This document shows positions 1 to 7,898 of a stretch of DNA of 10,302 bases, one piece after another. The notes beneath the pieces were generated by a model, which made no database searches, had not been told where the DNA came from, and saw only the letters and a list, made by a program, of their open reading frames with translations. Within the stretch, counting starts at the first letter, position 1, and each line of letters begins with the position of its first letter. Source of the stretch: Gorillibacterium sp. (GTDB lineage Bacteria; Bacillota; Bacilli; Paenibacillales; NBRC-103111); NCBI GenBank assembly GCA_014380705.1, contig JACMJI010000423.1:1-10302 (forward strand), written 5' to 3'. The translations under genes were made by a program, and so were the position numbers.

Positions 1-737
1 GCAGAGAAGTGGAAGATGGTTCAAGGGAAGCGATTCTTGATTATTTGATTGATCAGGATATTACCCTTCGAGACGATGGCGTATCGGTAAAATGGTTTGC
101 TGAACGGTTCGGCGTTAGTACATTACGCAGCCCGGAGATGTTTGATCTGTTCTGGCAGCGTCAACCGATAGATTTGGAGCTGCAGCATTACCACATGACG
201 CTGGAAGAGGAGCTTTGGAAGCAAGGTGTGCCATTTACAGCAGCAATTGAAGAAGTACATGCGACCTATGCTGGCTTTCATGGTTATGCAAGAAAGTGGT
301 TGAACGAGAATCCTGATTTGGCAAAAACACTAACGAATCGACTAGGATATTGGTATTTTCCAAAAAGTATAGAGTGGCCGAGTATTATCAAGCGGGGCGA
401 GCAAGCCTTATTATCTTTCGTGTGGGAGAACCATGGAGTGGCTCCGGCTTACCACAAATATGAATTGGAGCTCAAGCTAGAGAACATTCAAGATGAAACG
501 ATGAGTTGGAAGCACCACTTGGAGAATTCAGATAATCGAAATTGGATGCCATCGCGGATGAATTGGGAAAGGTTCAGGGTGGATATCCCATCGACTTTAG
601 ACGCAGGCACCTACAAGCTAGGTGTTCGGATCGTGAGCAAAAGTAGTCTAGGAATGAGAAATGTTGAGCTTGGGTTAAAAGATGAAGTGCGTGACCATGA
701 AGGCTATTACTTTATAGCACAGTTAAATATTAATTAA
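1..737 (+). CDS. DUF4832-type protein, C-terminal part (5' end outside window)
   Basis: This is the C-terminal part of a larger protein. The frame is open from the first complete codon (position 3), and the GTG at position 9 has no ribosome binding site, so the real start lies left of the window. About 244 residues are visible, ending at TAA 735-737. The second half resembles the DUF4832 domain: a GYWYFP block, then a beta-rich stretch with SFVWENHGVAPAYHKYELEL, and a closing GYYFIAQLNI. DUF4832 is generally found at the C-terminus of TIM-barrel proteins that look like glycoside hydrolases. The preceding residues (FGVSTLRSPEMFDLFWQ, then LELQHYHMTLEEELW) would be the end of such a barrel. No catalytic residues can be assigned from this fragment. 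The position directly before a sugar-type ABC importer suggests a role in carbohydrate breakdown or binding. The family call is from recalled pattern, not a search. Confidence 0.72.
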   Translation, partial: REVEDGSREAILDYLIDQDITLRDDGVSVKWFAERFGVSTLRSPEMFDLFWQRQPIDLELQHYHMTLEEELWKQGVPFTAAIEEVHATYAGFHGYARKWLNENPDLAKTLTNRLGYWYFPKSIEWPSIIKRGEQALLSFVWENHGVAPAYHKYELELKLENIQDETMSWKHHLENSDNRNWMPSRMNWERFRVDIPSTLDAGTYKLGVRIVSKSSLGMRNVELGLKDEVRDHEGYYFIAQLNIN

Positions 738-866
738 TGAGGACAAATTATTAGGTCTCCATATTTTTTACACTAGAAACCAATAAAATTTCAACTGTTT
801 CCTCTGCTGCGATTATATAAAATATAACTATAGAGAGATCATATCACTGGGAAGGTAGTTGAGATT
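738..866 (+). promoter_or_regulatory. Intergenic leader with weak promoter candidate for the importer genes
   Basis: This AT-rich 129-bp gap precedes the first permease gene. The best -10 candidates are TATAAA (816-821) and the overlapping TAAAAT (818-823). Neither has a good -35 about 17 bp upstream: positions 795-800 read CTGTTT. A separate TTTACA at 767-772 lacks a correctly spaced -10. A poor -35 would fit a promoter that needs an AraC-type activator such as the regulator encoded downstream, but that link is inferred. A GGAAGG ribosome-binding motif lies at 850-855, 11 bases before the ATG. No hairpin with a U-tract was seen after the upstream gene, so read-through from the DUF4832 gene is possible. 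Confidence 0.35.
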
Positions 867-1829
867 ATGAAGCCTGCTCCAAGCCTGCAAACGGCTAAAA
901 CAAACCAACATCGTAATCATTTTTTTCGTGAAATAATCAAAAATAGAGTGCTGTACCTACTATTTCTGCCCGGCGTACTTTTTTTACTCGCCTTTAACTA
1001 CTTGCCCATGTTTGGAATCATCGTCGCCTTTAAGGAAATGAATTACAGGGATGGGATATTAGGTAGTCCGTGGATAGCTTTTAAAAATTTTGAGTTTCTA
1101 TTTAGTACACCTGATGCATGGCAGATTACAAGAAATACAGTTATTTACAACGGAGTATTTATTTCTCTTGGCTTAATTGTATCTGTTGGCCTTGCAATCG
1201 CCCTGAGCGAAATATTGAGTAAACGATTAGCAAAAGCCTATCAAAGTATTCTGTTTCTACCTTACTTTCTCTCCTGGGTAGTCGTAAGTTACATTGGCTA
1301 TGCCTTTCTCTCTCCCGAGTTAGGACTGCTCAATCGATCAATTCTGGAGCCTCTCGGGCTGGAAAATATCAATTGGTATCATGAGGCTAAATACTGGCCG
1401 TACATTCTTACGTTCTTTAATCTATGGAAGTATACAGGCTGGTCAGTCATTGTTTATCTAGCATCTATAACCGGAATTGACCCGTCCTACTACGAAGCAG
1501 CAGCCATAGATGGCGCCACGCGCTTCCAGCAAATTAGGAAAATTACGATTCCCATGCTGATTCCGATGATGACCATATTAACGATTTTGTCGATAGGCCG
1601 AATATTTAGCGCTGATTTTGGATTATTCTTTAACGTGACTTTAAATTCGGGAATTATTCAATCGACGACATCCGTTATTGACACCTATGTTTACAATGGT
1701 CTTACCCGTCTAGGGGATGTGGGAATGGCATCTGCAGCCAGTGTTTACCAATCTGTCATCGGCTTTATTCTTGTGTTGAGTACGAATTTTATTGTGAAAA
1801 AGATCAACCCGGATAACGCGCTATTTTAA
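867..1829 (+). CDS. ABC importer permease, MalF/LplB type
   Basis: This is a 320-residue inner-membrane permease of a carbohydrate ABC importer (CUT1 class, binding-protein-dependent transport family). The N-terminus is cytoplasmic and basic. The first membrane helix spans about residues 28-54 and contains PGVLFLLAFNYLPMFG, typical of the LplB/YtcO-like subgroup. Further helices lie near 93-115, 127-148, 178-200, 230-247 and 295-312, giving six. The cytoplasmic coupling loop is clear at about residues 210-231: EAAAIDGATRFQQIRKITIP, with the conserved EAA...G core that contacts the ATPase. The length is normal for the family. The next gene starts 13 bp after the stop, so the two permeases are certainly co-transcribed and would form a heterodimer. 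The substrate is unknown; relatives carry oligosaccharides, including plant or host polysaccharide fragments. Confidence 0.93.
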   Translation: MKPAPSLQTAKTNQHRNHFFREIIKNRVLYLLFLPGVLFLLAFNYLPMFGIIVAFKEMNYRDGILGSPWIAFKNFEFLFSTPDAWQITRNTVIYNGVFISLGLIVSVGLAIALSEILSKRLAKAYQSILFLPYFLSWVVVSYIGYAFLSPELGLLNRSILEPLGLENINWYHEAKYWPYILTFFNLWKYTGWSVIVYLASITGIDPSYYEAAAIDGATRFQQIRKITIPMLIPMMTILTILSIGRIFSADFGLFFNVTLNSGIIQSTTSVIDTYVYNGLTRLGDVGMASAASVYQSVIGFILVLSTNFIVKKINPDNALF

Positions 1830-1837
1830 AGGAGGTG
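1828..1837 (+). promoter_or_regulatory. Strong ribosome binding site overlapping the upstream stop
   Basis: AAAGGAGGTG starts inside the TAA stop codon (1827-1829) of the first permease and lies 5 bases before the ATG at 1843. It is a near-perfect Bacillota Shine-Dalgarno site. It fixes the start of the second permease and implies translational coupling of the two permease subunits. Confidence 0.85.
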
Positions 1838-1842
1838 CATAA

Positions 1843-2733
1843 ATGAGAAATACAATTAGTAAACCCACAAACCTTATCTTACACTTATTATTTATTATCA
1901 TTTCTATAATCAGCTTATATCCTTTGCTCCTTGTTTTGGGGATCTCTATAACAGATGAGAAGGTACTGAACGATAAAGGCTATCACTGGTTTCCGAGTAA
2001 ACTAGGATTTGAAGCCTATCAGTATGTAATCGATATGGGTGCAGGTGTAACAAGAGCCTATGGCGTTACTATTTTTGTGACCGTACTAGGTACACTGCTC
2101 AGCTTGTTGGTCATATCCATGTTTGCTTACGCATTGTCTCGACCTGACGTGAAGTACCGCAACTTCTTCGCCTTCTTTATTTTTATTACGATGATTTTCA
2201 GCGGCGGGCTTGTGTCGTGGTACTTAATCTGCACTCAGTTTCTCCATCTAAGAGATACCATCTGGGCATTAATTCTTCCAGGTGTCATGAGCGGCTTTAA
2301 TGTTATTGTGCTGAGGACGTTCTTTACAACAAGTATACCGATGGAAATATTGGATTCTGCCAAAATGGATGGATCAGGGGAGCTCAGGACCTTTGCCCAA
2401 ATTGTTCTGCCCTTATCCTTGCCCGGACTGGCAACGATAGCTATATTTACAAGCGTTTCCTATTGGAATGATTACTTCACACCACTTATGCTGATTAGGG
2501 AACCGGGACTATATAACCTGCAGTATTTGATCTTTAAGGTGATGAGCAATATTGATGCGCTTCGACAGTCGGCTGAATTTGTTTCTGATATTCGTTCCTC
2601 CGGACAGCTGCCGCCAGAGCAAGGAGCCAGGATGGCTTTAGCGGTTTTCACAATTGGGCCCATTATCTTTGTCTATCCTTTTCTACAGAAGTATTTTATT
2701 AAAGGATTAACGATTGGCGCAATTAAAGGCTAG
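1843..2733 (+). CDS. ABC importer permease, MalG/YtcP (LplC) type
   Basis: This 296-residue protein is the second permease of the same carbohydrate importer. It has a first helix at about residues 11-34, then helices near 74-97, 108-130, 138-160, 190-207 and 265-282. The coupling-loop motif lies at about 168-192: EILDSAKMDGSGELRTFAQI followed by VLPLS. It is a variant of EAA with DSAKMDG in place of EAA-IDG, which is common in the MalG/YtcP branch. The C-terminus GLTIGAIKG is characteristic of this subgroup. The hydrophilic insert LRQSAEFVSDIRSSGQLPPE before the last helix is also typical of YtcP-like proteins. The start is set by the strong ribosome binding site just upstream. No ATPase gene lies in the window, so the importer probably uses a shared MsmX-like ATPase encoded elsewhere (known for such systems in Bacillus; inferred here). 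Confidence 0.93.
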   Translation: MRNTISKPTNLILHLLFIIISIISLYPLLLVLGISITDEKVLNDKGYHWFPSKLGFEAYQYVIDMGAGVTRAYGVTIFVTVLGTLLSLLVISMFAYALSRPDVKYRNFFAFFIFITMIFSGGLVSWYLICTQFLHLRDTIWALILPGVMSGFNVIVLRTFFTTSIPMEILDSAKMDGSGELRTFAQIVLPLSLPGLATIAIFTSVSYWNDYFTPLMLIREPGLYNLQYLIFKVMSNIDALRQSAEFVSDIRSSGQLPPEQGARMALAVFTIGPIIFVYPFLQKYFIKGLTIGAIKG

Positions 2734-2752
2734 AATTGAATAACGGCTTAAA

Positions 2753-2764
2753 CCGGGAAACCGG
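2753..2764 (+). other. Small GNRA-capped hairpin between permease and binding-protein genes
   Basis: The sequence CCGG-GAAA-CCGG forms a 4-bp GC stem with a GAAA tetraloop, 20 bases after the permease stop and 36 bases before the next ATG. No U-tract follows, so it is not a terminator. It could be a processing or mRNA-stability element separating the highly expressed binding-protein message from the permeases. That role is inferred, and the stem is short enough to be chance. Confidence 0.3.
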
Positions 2765-2799
2765 ATAGCATATCATTCCACTTAAGGGGAGCTAAAACA

Positions 2800-4335
2800 A
2801 TGAAAAAGCAAAGAAAAGCTTGGTTTATGCTATTGGCTGTAATGCTTGTCGTCACAATGCTAGGGGGCTGCAGCGGCAATAAAAAAGCAAATGAAGCTTC
2901 TACAGCACCAACTGCTAAGGCTACGGAAGAAACTAAACCGAGCGTAGAACCAGTAAAAAAGCTAGATCCTTACGAGATTAAGTGGTTTTTTATTGGTAAT
3001 GAAAACCAACCTGACTTAGCATCCGTGGAAAAAGCAGCAAGTGAATATTTGACAGAGAAAATCAATGCAACATTGGACATTAACATTCTAGGCTGGGGCG
3101 ATTGGGATGCTAAGACGAATGCCATGATGGCAACTGGCGAAGACTTCGATGTAATATTTACGGCTTACTGGAAAGGTTATAATGCTAATTCAGCAAGAAA
3201 AGCATACCTTTCAATAGACGATTATTGGGATCTAATGCCCAATACCAAAGCATTATTAGGCGAAGACTTTATTAACGGAGCTAGAATCAATGGTAAATTA
3301 ATGGCTCTACCAGCAAATAAAGACAAAGCGCATGCCTATGGAATATTGTACCGCAAAGACATTGCAGAAAAGCTAAGTATTGACATGTCTGGCGTGAAGA
3401 GCTTCCAGGACTTGGAGCCCATTCTAGCCAAGGTGAAAGCGGAAATGCCTGATGTATATCCTTTCGGTAATGGACTTGGCCTTAACCATGCAGGTGGTAT
3501 GTTTGAATACTTAACTGGTGGTGCAACGAGTACAATCTTATACGCTCAGAAGCCCGAAGATAATAAAGTATATAATCTTGATGAAACACCAGAGTTAAAA
3601 GCTAATCTTTTATTCGCTCGCGATTGGTACAAAAAAGGTTACTATCGTCCTGACTTAGCTACTTACAAAGGAGACGATAAAGCGGATGGCAAGGTATTTG
3701 CTTATGCTGAACAATTGAAGCCCGGTAAAGAAGCGGAAATGAACAATGCATTCTCCGATAAAGCTCCTGAAGGAGCAGAATACGCTCAAATTTACTTTAC
3801 GACTCCAATTATTTCAACTACAGACACAACCGGTTCTATGATGGCCATCTCCCAGACATCGAAGGACCCTGAACGTGCGGCCATGTTCCTGGAGCTATTA
3901 AACACAGATCCGTATCTGAACAACCTGATTAACTTCGGTATTGAGGGCAAGCATTATAAGAAGGTTTCCGACAAAGTCATTGAAGTAATCCAAGATGGCG
4001 GATATACCTATGCTGGGCTGAACTGGGTAATTGGAAACCAATATATCAACTACTTGCTTCCTAACGAAGATCCAATGAAGTGGGATAAGTTTAAGGAATT
4101 CAATGACAACGCTGTTCCGGATCGTTCCTTAGGGTTTAACTTTGACCCTGAACCCGTAAAAACAGAACTCGCTGGATTGACGACTATTTATACAGAGTTT
4201 GGAGATTTGTACCACGGAGTCATTGATCCAGAGGTTTATTTACCGAAACAGATTGAAAAGGCGAAGAAAGCAGGAGTAGATAAAGTGGTGGTAGAAGTTC
4301 AAAGGCAATATGATGAGTGGCTAAAGCTTAAGTAA
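2800..4335 (+). CDS. Carbohydrate ABC transporter solute-binding lipoprotein (LplA-like, DUF3502 type)
   Basis: This 511-residue extracellular receptor delivers substrate to the two permeases. It has a classical lipoprotein signal peptide: basic MKKQRK, a hydrophobic core, and the lipobox LGGC with the lipidated cysteine at residue 24. A Lys/Thr/Ala/Glu-rich linker (about residues 27-55) tethers it to the membrane. The body has the family 1 solute-binding fold, with WFFIGNENQPDLASVEKA near the start and NAMMATGEDFDVIFTAYW around 101-120. The last 70 residues match the DUF3502 C-terminal domain of LplA-type receptors: LGFNFDPEPVKTELAGLTTI, then DPEVYLPKQIEKAKKAGVDK and a final VQRQYDEWLKL. AAGGGGAG at 2784-2791, 8 bases before the ATG, sets the start. 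The length is normal for the subfamily. The protein lies last in the transport block, before a hairpin. Confidence 0.93.
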   Translation: MKKQRKAWFMLLAVMLVVTMLGGCSGNKKANEASTAPTAKATEETKPSVEPVKKLDPYEIKWFFIGNENQPDLASVEKAASEYLTEKINATLDINILGWGDWDAKTNAMMATGEDFDVIFTAYWKGYNANSARKAYLSIDDYWDLMPNTKALLGEDFINGARINGKLMALPANKDKAHAYGILYRKDIAEKLSIDMSGVKSFQDLEPILAKVKAEMPDVYPFGNGLGLNHAGGMFEYLTGGATSTILYAQKPEDNKVYNLDETPELKANLLFARDWYKKGYYRPDLATYKGDDKADGKVFAYAEQLKPGKEAEMNNAFSDKAPEGAEYAQIYFTTPIISTTDTTGSMMAISQTSKDPERAAMFLELLNTDPYLNNLINFGIEGKHYKKVSDKVIEVIQDGGYTYAGLNWVIGNQYINYLLPNEDPMKWDKFKEFNDNAVPDRSLGFNFDPEPVKTELAGLTTIYTEFGDLYHGVIDPEVYLPKQIEKAKKAGVDKVVVEVQRQYDEWLKLK

Positions 4336-4368
4336 GGTAAAGATAAAATGTAGAAATTATTTTTACAA

Positions 4369-4405
4369 AGGGAAGCAAGACCTCTAACGGGTCTTGTTTT
4401 CCTTT
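4369..4405 (+). terminator. Probable terminator or 3'-end-stabilising hairpin after the binding-protein gene
   Basis: The arms CAAGACC (4376-4382) and GGTCTTG (4390-4396) form a 7-bp perfect stem with a 7-base loop. The flanking purines AGGGAA can pair further with the pyrimidines TTTTCC. A U-rich stretch TTTTCCTTT (4397-4405) follows, interrupted by two Cs, so termination may be partial. It starts about 35 bases after the stop codon. It would separate abundant transporter mRNA from the two-component genes while allowing some read-through. The fold is visible in the sequence; the degree of termination is inferred. Confidence 0.65.
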
Positions 4406-4408
4406 CAT

Positions 4409-4414
4409 TATAAT
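4409..4414 (+). promoter_or_regulatory. Candidate -10 box for the two-component genes
   Basis: A perfect TATAAT lies just after the U-rich tail of the preceding hairpin and 45 bases before the kinase start codon. There is no good -35: the correctly spaced stretch (about 4385-4391) falls in the hairpin loop and right arm and reads TAACGGG. There is no TG extension either. It may be a weak constitutive promoter giving a basal level of sensor and regulator, or a chance match in an AT-rich gap. Confidence 0.35.
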
Positions 4415-4445
4415 CGTAAGATCGAGGAAATATAGGATTCTGTTT

Positions 4446-4453
4446 GGAGGAGA
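4446..4453 (+). promoter_or_regulatory. Ribosome binding site fixing the kinase start
   Basis: GGAGGAGA lies 5 bases before the ATG at 4459 (8 bases measured from the GGAGG core). It shows that the in-frame TTG at 4444, which overlaps this site, is not the start. Confidence 0.8.
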
Positions 4454-4458
4454 CAAGG

Positions 4459-6279
4459 ATGATTGCCATCCGTAAGCTAATAACCTGGACAGGCAACCTG
4501 AAGATGCAGCATAAGCTACTGCTCGCTTATATCATGATGGTACTACACCCGATTGTGATCATTGGCAGCTTCTTTGTGTTCCAAATGAGAGAGAACCTAG
4601 TCGATTATTCGAATGTCATTCATGATAGCTCGATTCAGCAAATATCTTCAAACTTAAGTAATTCTTTAAAAGGATATATCCAATTTACAAATGGGATGCA
4701 AACAGATAAACAGTTGCTAACTTATTTAGAGCTAACTTACCCTCAACAGGATCAAGATCATGATGCTGAATTCTTAAATAGTAAGAGAGACTATAGCTTA
4801 CTAAATGATGTCTATACTACAAAACTTATTTCCGCGTATGAAGGTATACAACTAAAGGTATATACGACGAATTCTACAATAATTAGAGATAATAAATTTC
4901 TCATTACTCTTACAGATGAGGTTCAGAAGGAAATGTGGTTTAAAAATGTTCTTGAGGCTGGTGGGAATGTTGTTGTTTCGAAACCTTATCAGAATGAGTA
5001 CAATACTCAAGTGTTTAGCATCGGACGGCAACTCCGAACCGGATATAATGATGAGTACTTAAGTGTCTTAAGAATGGAAATTCCGATCGAGAAGCTGTAT
5101 CGATTAATTGAGAAAGAAGGCAAGAATAAGAAGATTTACATCGTTAACGATCAGGGAATCGTTTATGCTTCTTCTTTTGATCAAGAATGGGTTGGCAAGA
5201 AGGTAAGTATGTTGTCGCAAGAGTTGGCATCTTTGAAAACAAAGAAGGTTATTTGGCAAAATGCTAATTATTTCGTTTACCAAGCCAAAGTGGATAGCAC
5301 AGATCCGAAAAGTCCCTTTTTCATCTATGCACTTGTATCCCGTTCATCTGTTTTGGGCAAATTTAATCATAATGTTAAAGTCTTAGTTACTGTTTCGCTG
5401 GGCGTACTGCTCCTATCTATCATCTTAATGCATTTTTCCTCAAATACACTGACAAAACGACTAAAGCAGCTTGTTCAGAATATGACGGCAATCCGACAAC
5501 AAAGTGATTTTAACGTATTCGTAAGCTGTGAGTATCGTGATGAGATCGGTGAATTATCCAGACAATTCAATAAAATGATCAAACGCATCGATGAACTCAT
5601 TAAAGAGGTGTATATCGCCGAGAGCCATATGAAGAGCTTGCAGCTGGAGAAAAAGGAAGCGGAGCTTAAAGCATTGCAAAGCCAAATTAACCCGCATTTT
5701 TTATTTAATACGATGGAATCCATCCGCATGAGTTTAATTAAAAAAGGCGATCTCGAGACGTCCGATATCGTAGGCAGCTTTGCTCAGTTATTTCGAAAGT
5801 CTATCTATTGGGAAAGTGATGAAATTACACTAAAGCAAGAGATCGACATCATTGAGCATTATTTGAGAATTCAAAAGTTCAGGTATCGGGATAAGATCGA
5901 CTTTATCGTAGATATTCAACCAGAGCTCTATTCATTAAAAATTCCTAAATTTACTTTGCAGCCCATTGTGGAGAATGCCATTTACCATGGTTTGGAGAAG
6001 AAAGCATGCAAGGGCCGAATAGAAATTTTCTCGACAATAAGAGGGGACATCGTTGAAATATTTGTATTTGATGATGGCGTTGGGATTCCAGAGGCTACAC
6101 AACAAGAAATTAGTGCAAAGCTGCTTGAATCTACAGCTGAAGAGGGAGAAGGAAGTATCGGATTAATCAATGTGAACCGGAGACTTAAGAATTACTTTGG
6201 TCTCAGCTATGGAATGAGCATCAAGAGCGACCATTCCAGAGGGACGCTCGTTACTTTCAAATTACCCAAACAACAATGA
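4459..6279 (+). CDS. Sensor histidine kinase, YesM/LytS type
   Basis: This 606-residue membrane sensor kinase phosphorylates the regulator encoded next to it. The order of parts is: first membrane helix at about residues 19-42, a roughly 260-residue extracellular sensor region that probably has a double Cache-like fold, a second helix at about 307-326, and a HAMP linker (about 327-382, with EYRDEIGELSRQFNKMI). The YesM-type kinase core follows. The phosphorylated histidine is His413 in QINPHFLFNTMES. The ATP-binding N-box is VENAIYHGLEK with Asn506. The G1 box is DDGVGIP at about 538-544, and GSIGLINVNRRL is the second glycine box. All key residues are present, so it should be active. The family commonly senses sugars or sugar-bound receptors in Paenibacillus and Bacillus; the ligand is not known here. 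It reads into the regulator gene with 9 bp between them. Confidence 0.94.
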   Translation: MIAIRKLITWTGNLKMQHKLLLAYIMMVLHPIVIIGSFFVFQMRENLVDYSNVIHDSSIQQISSNLSNSLKGYIQFTNGMQTDKQLLTYLELTYPQQDQDHDAEFLNSKRDYSLLNDVYTTKLISAYEGIQLKVYTTNSTIIRDNKFLITLTDEVQKEMWFKNVLEAGGNVVVSKPYQNEYNTQVFSIGRQLRTGYNDEYLSVLRMEIPIEKLYRLIEKEGKNKKIYIVNDQGIVYASSFDQEWVGKKVSMLSQELASLKTKKVIWQNANYFVYQAKVDSTDPKSPFFIYALVSRSSVLGKFNHNVKVLVTVSLGVLLLSIILMHFSSNTLTKRLKQLVQNMTAIRQQSDFNVFVSCEYRDEIGELSRQFNKMIKRIDELIKEVYIAESHMKSLQLEKKEAELKALQSQINPHFLFNTMESIRMSLIKKGDLETSDIVGSFAQLFRKSIYWESDEITLKQEIDIIEHYLRIQKFRYRDKIDFIVDIQPELYSLKIPKFTLQPIVENAIYHGLEKKACKGRIEIFSTIRGDIVEIFVFDDGVGIPEATQQEISAKLLESTAEEGEGSIGLINVNRRLKNYFGLSYGMSIKSDHSRGTLVTFKLPKQQ

Positions 6280-6284
6280 GGTGA
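6278..6284 (+). promoter_or_regulatory. Ribosome binding site of the regulator inside the kinase stop
   Basis: GAGGTGA begins within the TGA stop codon (6277-6279) of the kinase gene and lies 4 bases before the ATG at 6289. Kinase and regulator are therefore likely to be translationally coupled and made in linked amounts. Confidence 0.75.
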
Positions 6285-6288
6285 ACAA

Positions 6289-7842
6289 ATGTATCAAGTT
6301 ATGCTGGTGGATGATGAGCCGTGGATTACAGAAGGGTTAAGTCTAATGCTGGATTGGAGTCAATATGGCTTCCAAATTGCTGCAACAGCCTCAAATGGGC
6401 TTGATGCATTGAATTTGCTGCAATTTACGAACTGTCATCTACTGATTACTGATATTCGCATGCCACTGATTGAAGGGTTGGAGCTCATAAGGCGGGCTAA
6501 AGAAATGAAACCCAAGTTGAAAGTTCTTGTCATTAGTGGATATAATGATTTTGCTTATGCCAAGCAAGCGATTACCTATGGAGTCAAAGATTATATGTTG
6601 AAGCCCATTGTCCAGGATGAGCTTGTCAAGAATTTAATAGATATTAAGCTAGAATTAGAAGATGAATATCGTACTATCTATAGGCTTAAGGAAAGAGAGC
6701 ATTTGACCCGTGACAAGCTGCTCTACGATATTTCGGAAGGCATATATTTAACTGACAATGTAAAGCAACTGGAACAGGAATACAAAATGACATGGAGCGG
6801 ATCACTTTATTGCCACCTGACATGTGAAATTGTAGATTTTCATAAACTTGTCGCAAAAAGCGTAATGGATGCCAAGCTTTATCACTTTGGTGTACGCAAT
6901 ATTCTTGAAGAGTATATTCAGAAATCAGGGCTTGGCGAGGTTTACGAGGATTTAGAGGGATTGCTAGGAATTATCCTTACGCTAACAAGCAGTGAAGAGG
7001 CTGAAGCCTTCGCTATAGCGAGTAAGGTTTCCGAGGCAGTTAAACAATACTTGAGAATAGATCTTTATTGGGGTATAGGCTTACCCGTGTCTACGCTGCC
7101 GGAGCTCCAACATTCGAAGGCTCAATCGAGACGGGCATTAGAACATTGCACCCTAGGCAAAGACACCTCCATTCGACAATATCAGGCTGAGACAGCCTTG
7201 CTTAATGATTTAGTCTGGGATAGCGAAAAGCTATATTTAGCGGTATTGGAATCTGATCTTCGGGCGATGGAAGATCAGGTCAACGAACTTATGGATGAAA
7301 TAACACAAAAGGGAATTCCACGCTATATCGTTGAAGGCTTAGCCATGCATATTTTTTATACCGGGAAAAGATTGGCTTCAAAACAAGGCGGTACGAATCA
7401 AATGGCAATGATTGACTTGGAACGAAGATTTCGAGAGTGGGTCACCTATCAAGAGTTTGGTTTACTGCTGATGGAATTCTGCCGAGTCATAAGTAAAGAA
7501 ACCCATGAAGAAATGTTTAACCATCTCATTATCCAATTGGAGCTCTATATTAGTGAACATTACAAAGAAGAGATCAGTTTGAAATCGCTAGCCCAAAAGT
7601 TTTATATGAATCCTGCTTATCTTGGTCAATTATTCAAGAAAGCAAAGGGTGAGAATTTCAATGATTATTTAAATAAATTTAGAATCTCAAAAGTTAAACA
7701 AGCTGTTGGACAAGGCGATAAGAAAATCTACGATATTATTATGAATGCCGGATACAGCAACCCTGAATACTTCTATCGGTTATATAAAAAGTACGAAGGG
7801 ATTTCGTTCTCCGAATTCAACAAAATGAGGAAGCAGCTGTAG
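6289..7842 (+). CDS. Response regulator with AraC-type DNA-binding domain, YesN type
   Basis: This 517-residue cytoplasmic transcription regulator is the partner of the kinase before it. The receiver domain occupies residues 1-120: acidic pocket Asp8-Asp9 in VDDEP, phosphorylated Asp55 in LLITDIRMP, Ser83 in VISGYNDF and Lys105 in YMLKPI. All the phosphorylation residues are present. A middle region of about 290 residues (roughly 125-415) with low similarity to anything I recognise is usual in YesN-like proteins and may aid dimerisation. The C-terminal AraC/XylS domain (about 418-515) has two helix-turn-helix units: ISLKSLAQKFYMNPAYLGQL and then KKIYDIIMNAGYSNPEYFYR. In the second unit, DIIMNAGY replaces the more usual EIA-x-x-VGY. 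The domain order is typical. It probably activates the importer genes upstream, as these regulators usually act on adjacent transporter operons (inferred). Confidence 0.94.
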   Translation: MYQVMLVDDEPWITEGLSLMLDWSQYGFQIAATASNGLDALNLLQFTNCHLLITDIRMPLIEGLELIRRAKEMKPKLKVLVISGYNDFAYAKQAITYGVKDYMLKPIVQDELVKNLIDIKLELEDEYRTIYRLKEREHLTRDKLLYDISEGIYLTDNVKQLEQEYKMTWSGSLYCHLTCEIVDFHKLVAKSVMDAKLYHFGVRNILEEYIQKSGLGEVYEDLEGLLGIILTLTSSEEAEAFAIASKVSEAVKQYLRIDLYWGIGLPVSTLPELQHSKAQSRRALEHCTLGKDTSIRQYQAETALLNDLVWDSEKLYLAVLESDLRAMEDQVNELMDEITQKGIPRYIVEGLAMHIFYTGKRLASKQGGTNQMAMIDLERRFREWVTYQEFGLLLMEFCRVISKETHEEMFNHLIIQLELYISEHYKEEISLKSLAQKFYMNPAYLGQLFKKAKGENFNDYLNKFRISKVKQAVGQGDKKIYDIIMNAGYSNPEYFYRLYKKYEGISFSEFNKMRKQL

Positions 7843-7849
7843 TTAGATA

Positions 7850-7872
7850 ACAAGGGGACATAAGAACCTTGT
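7850..7872 (+). other. Weak hairpin just after the regulator gene
   Basis: ACAAGG (7850-7855) and CCTTGT (7867-7872) can pair across an 11-base loop, 7 bases after the stop codon. No U-tract follows. It may contribute to 3'-end processing or may be chance. Confidence 0.25.
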
Positions 7873-7898
7873 CGTATGCGTTAGAGGTCAGTACCAAC

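Noticed and set aside
9..11. GTG at 9 as the start of the first protein
   Set aside because: The frame is open to the window edge, no ribosome binding site precedes it, and the protein would lack most of its expected N-terminal domain.
767..795. TTTACA at 767-772 as a -35 box
   Set aside because: The position 17 bp downstream reads TTTCAA-like sequence with no -10 match.
4444..4458. In-frame TTG at 4444 as an earlier kinase start
   Set aside because: It overlaps the GGAGGAGA ribosome binding site that serves the ATG at 4459, and adds only five residues of no family similarity.
5475..6170. Two - strand open frames inside the kinase gene
   Set aside because: They are antisense shadows of well-conserved kinase coding sequence, with no start signals.
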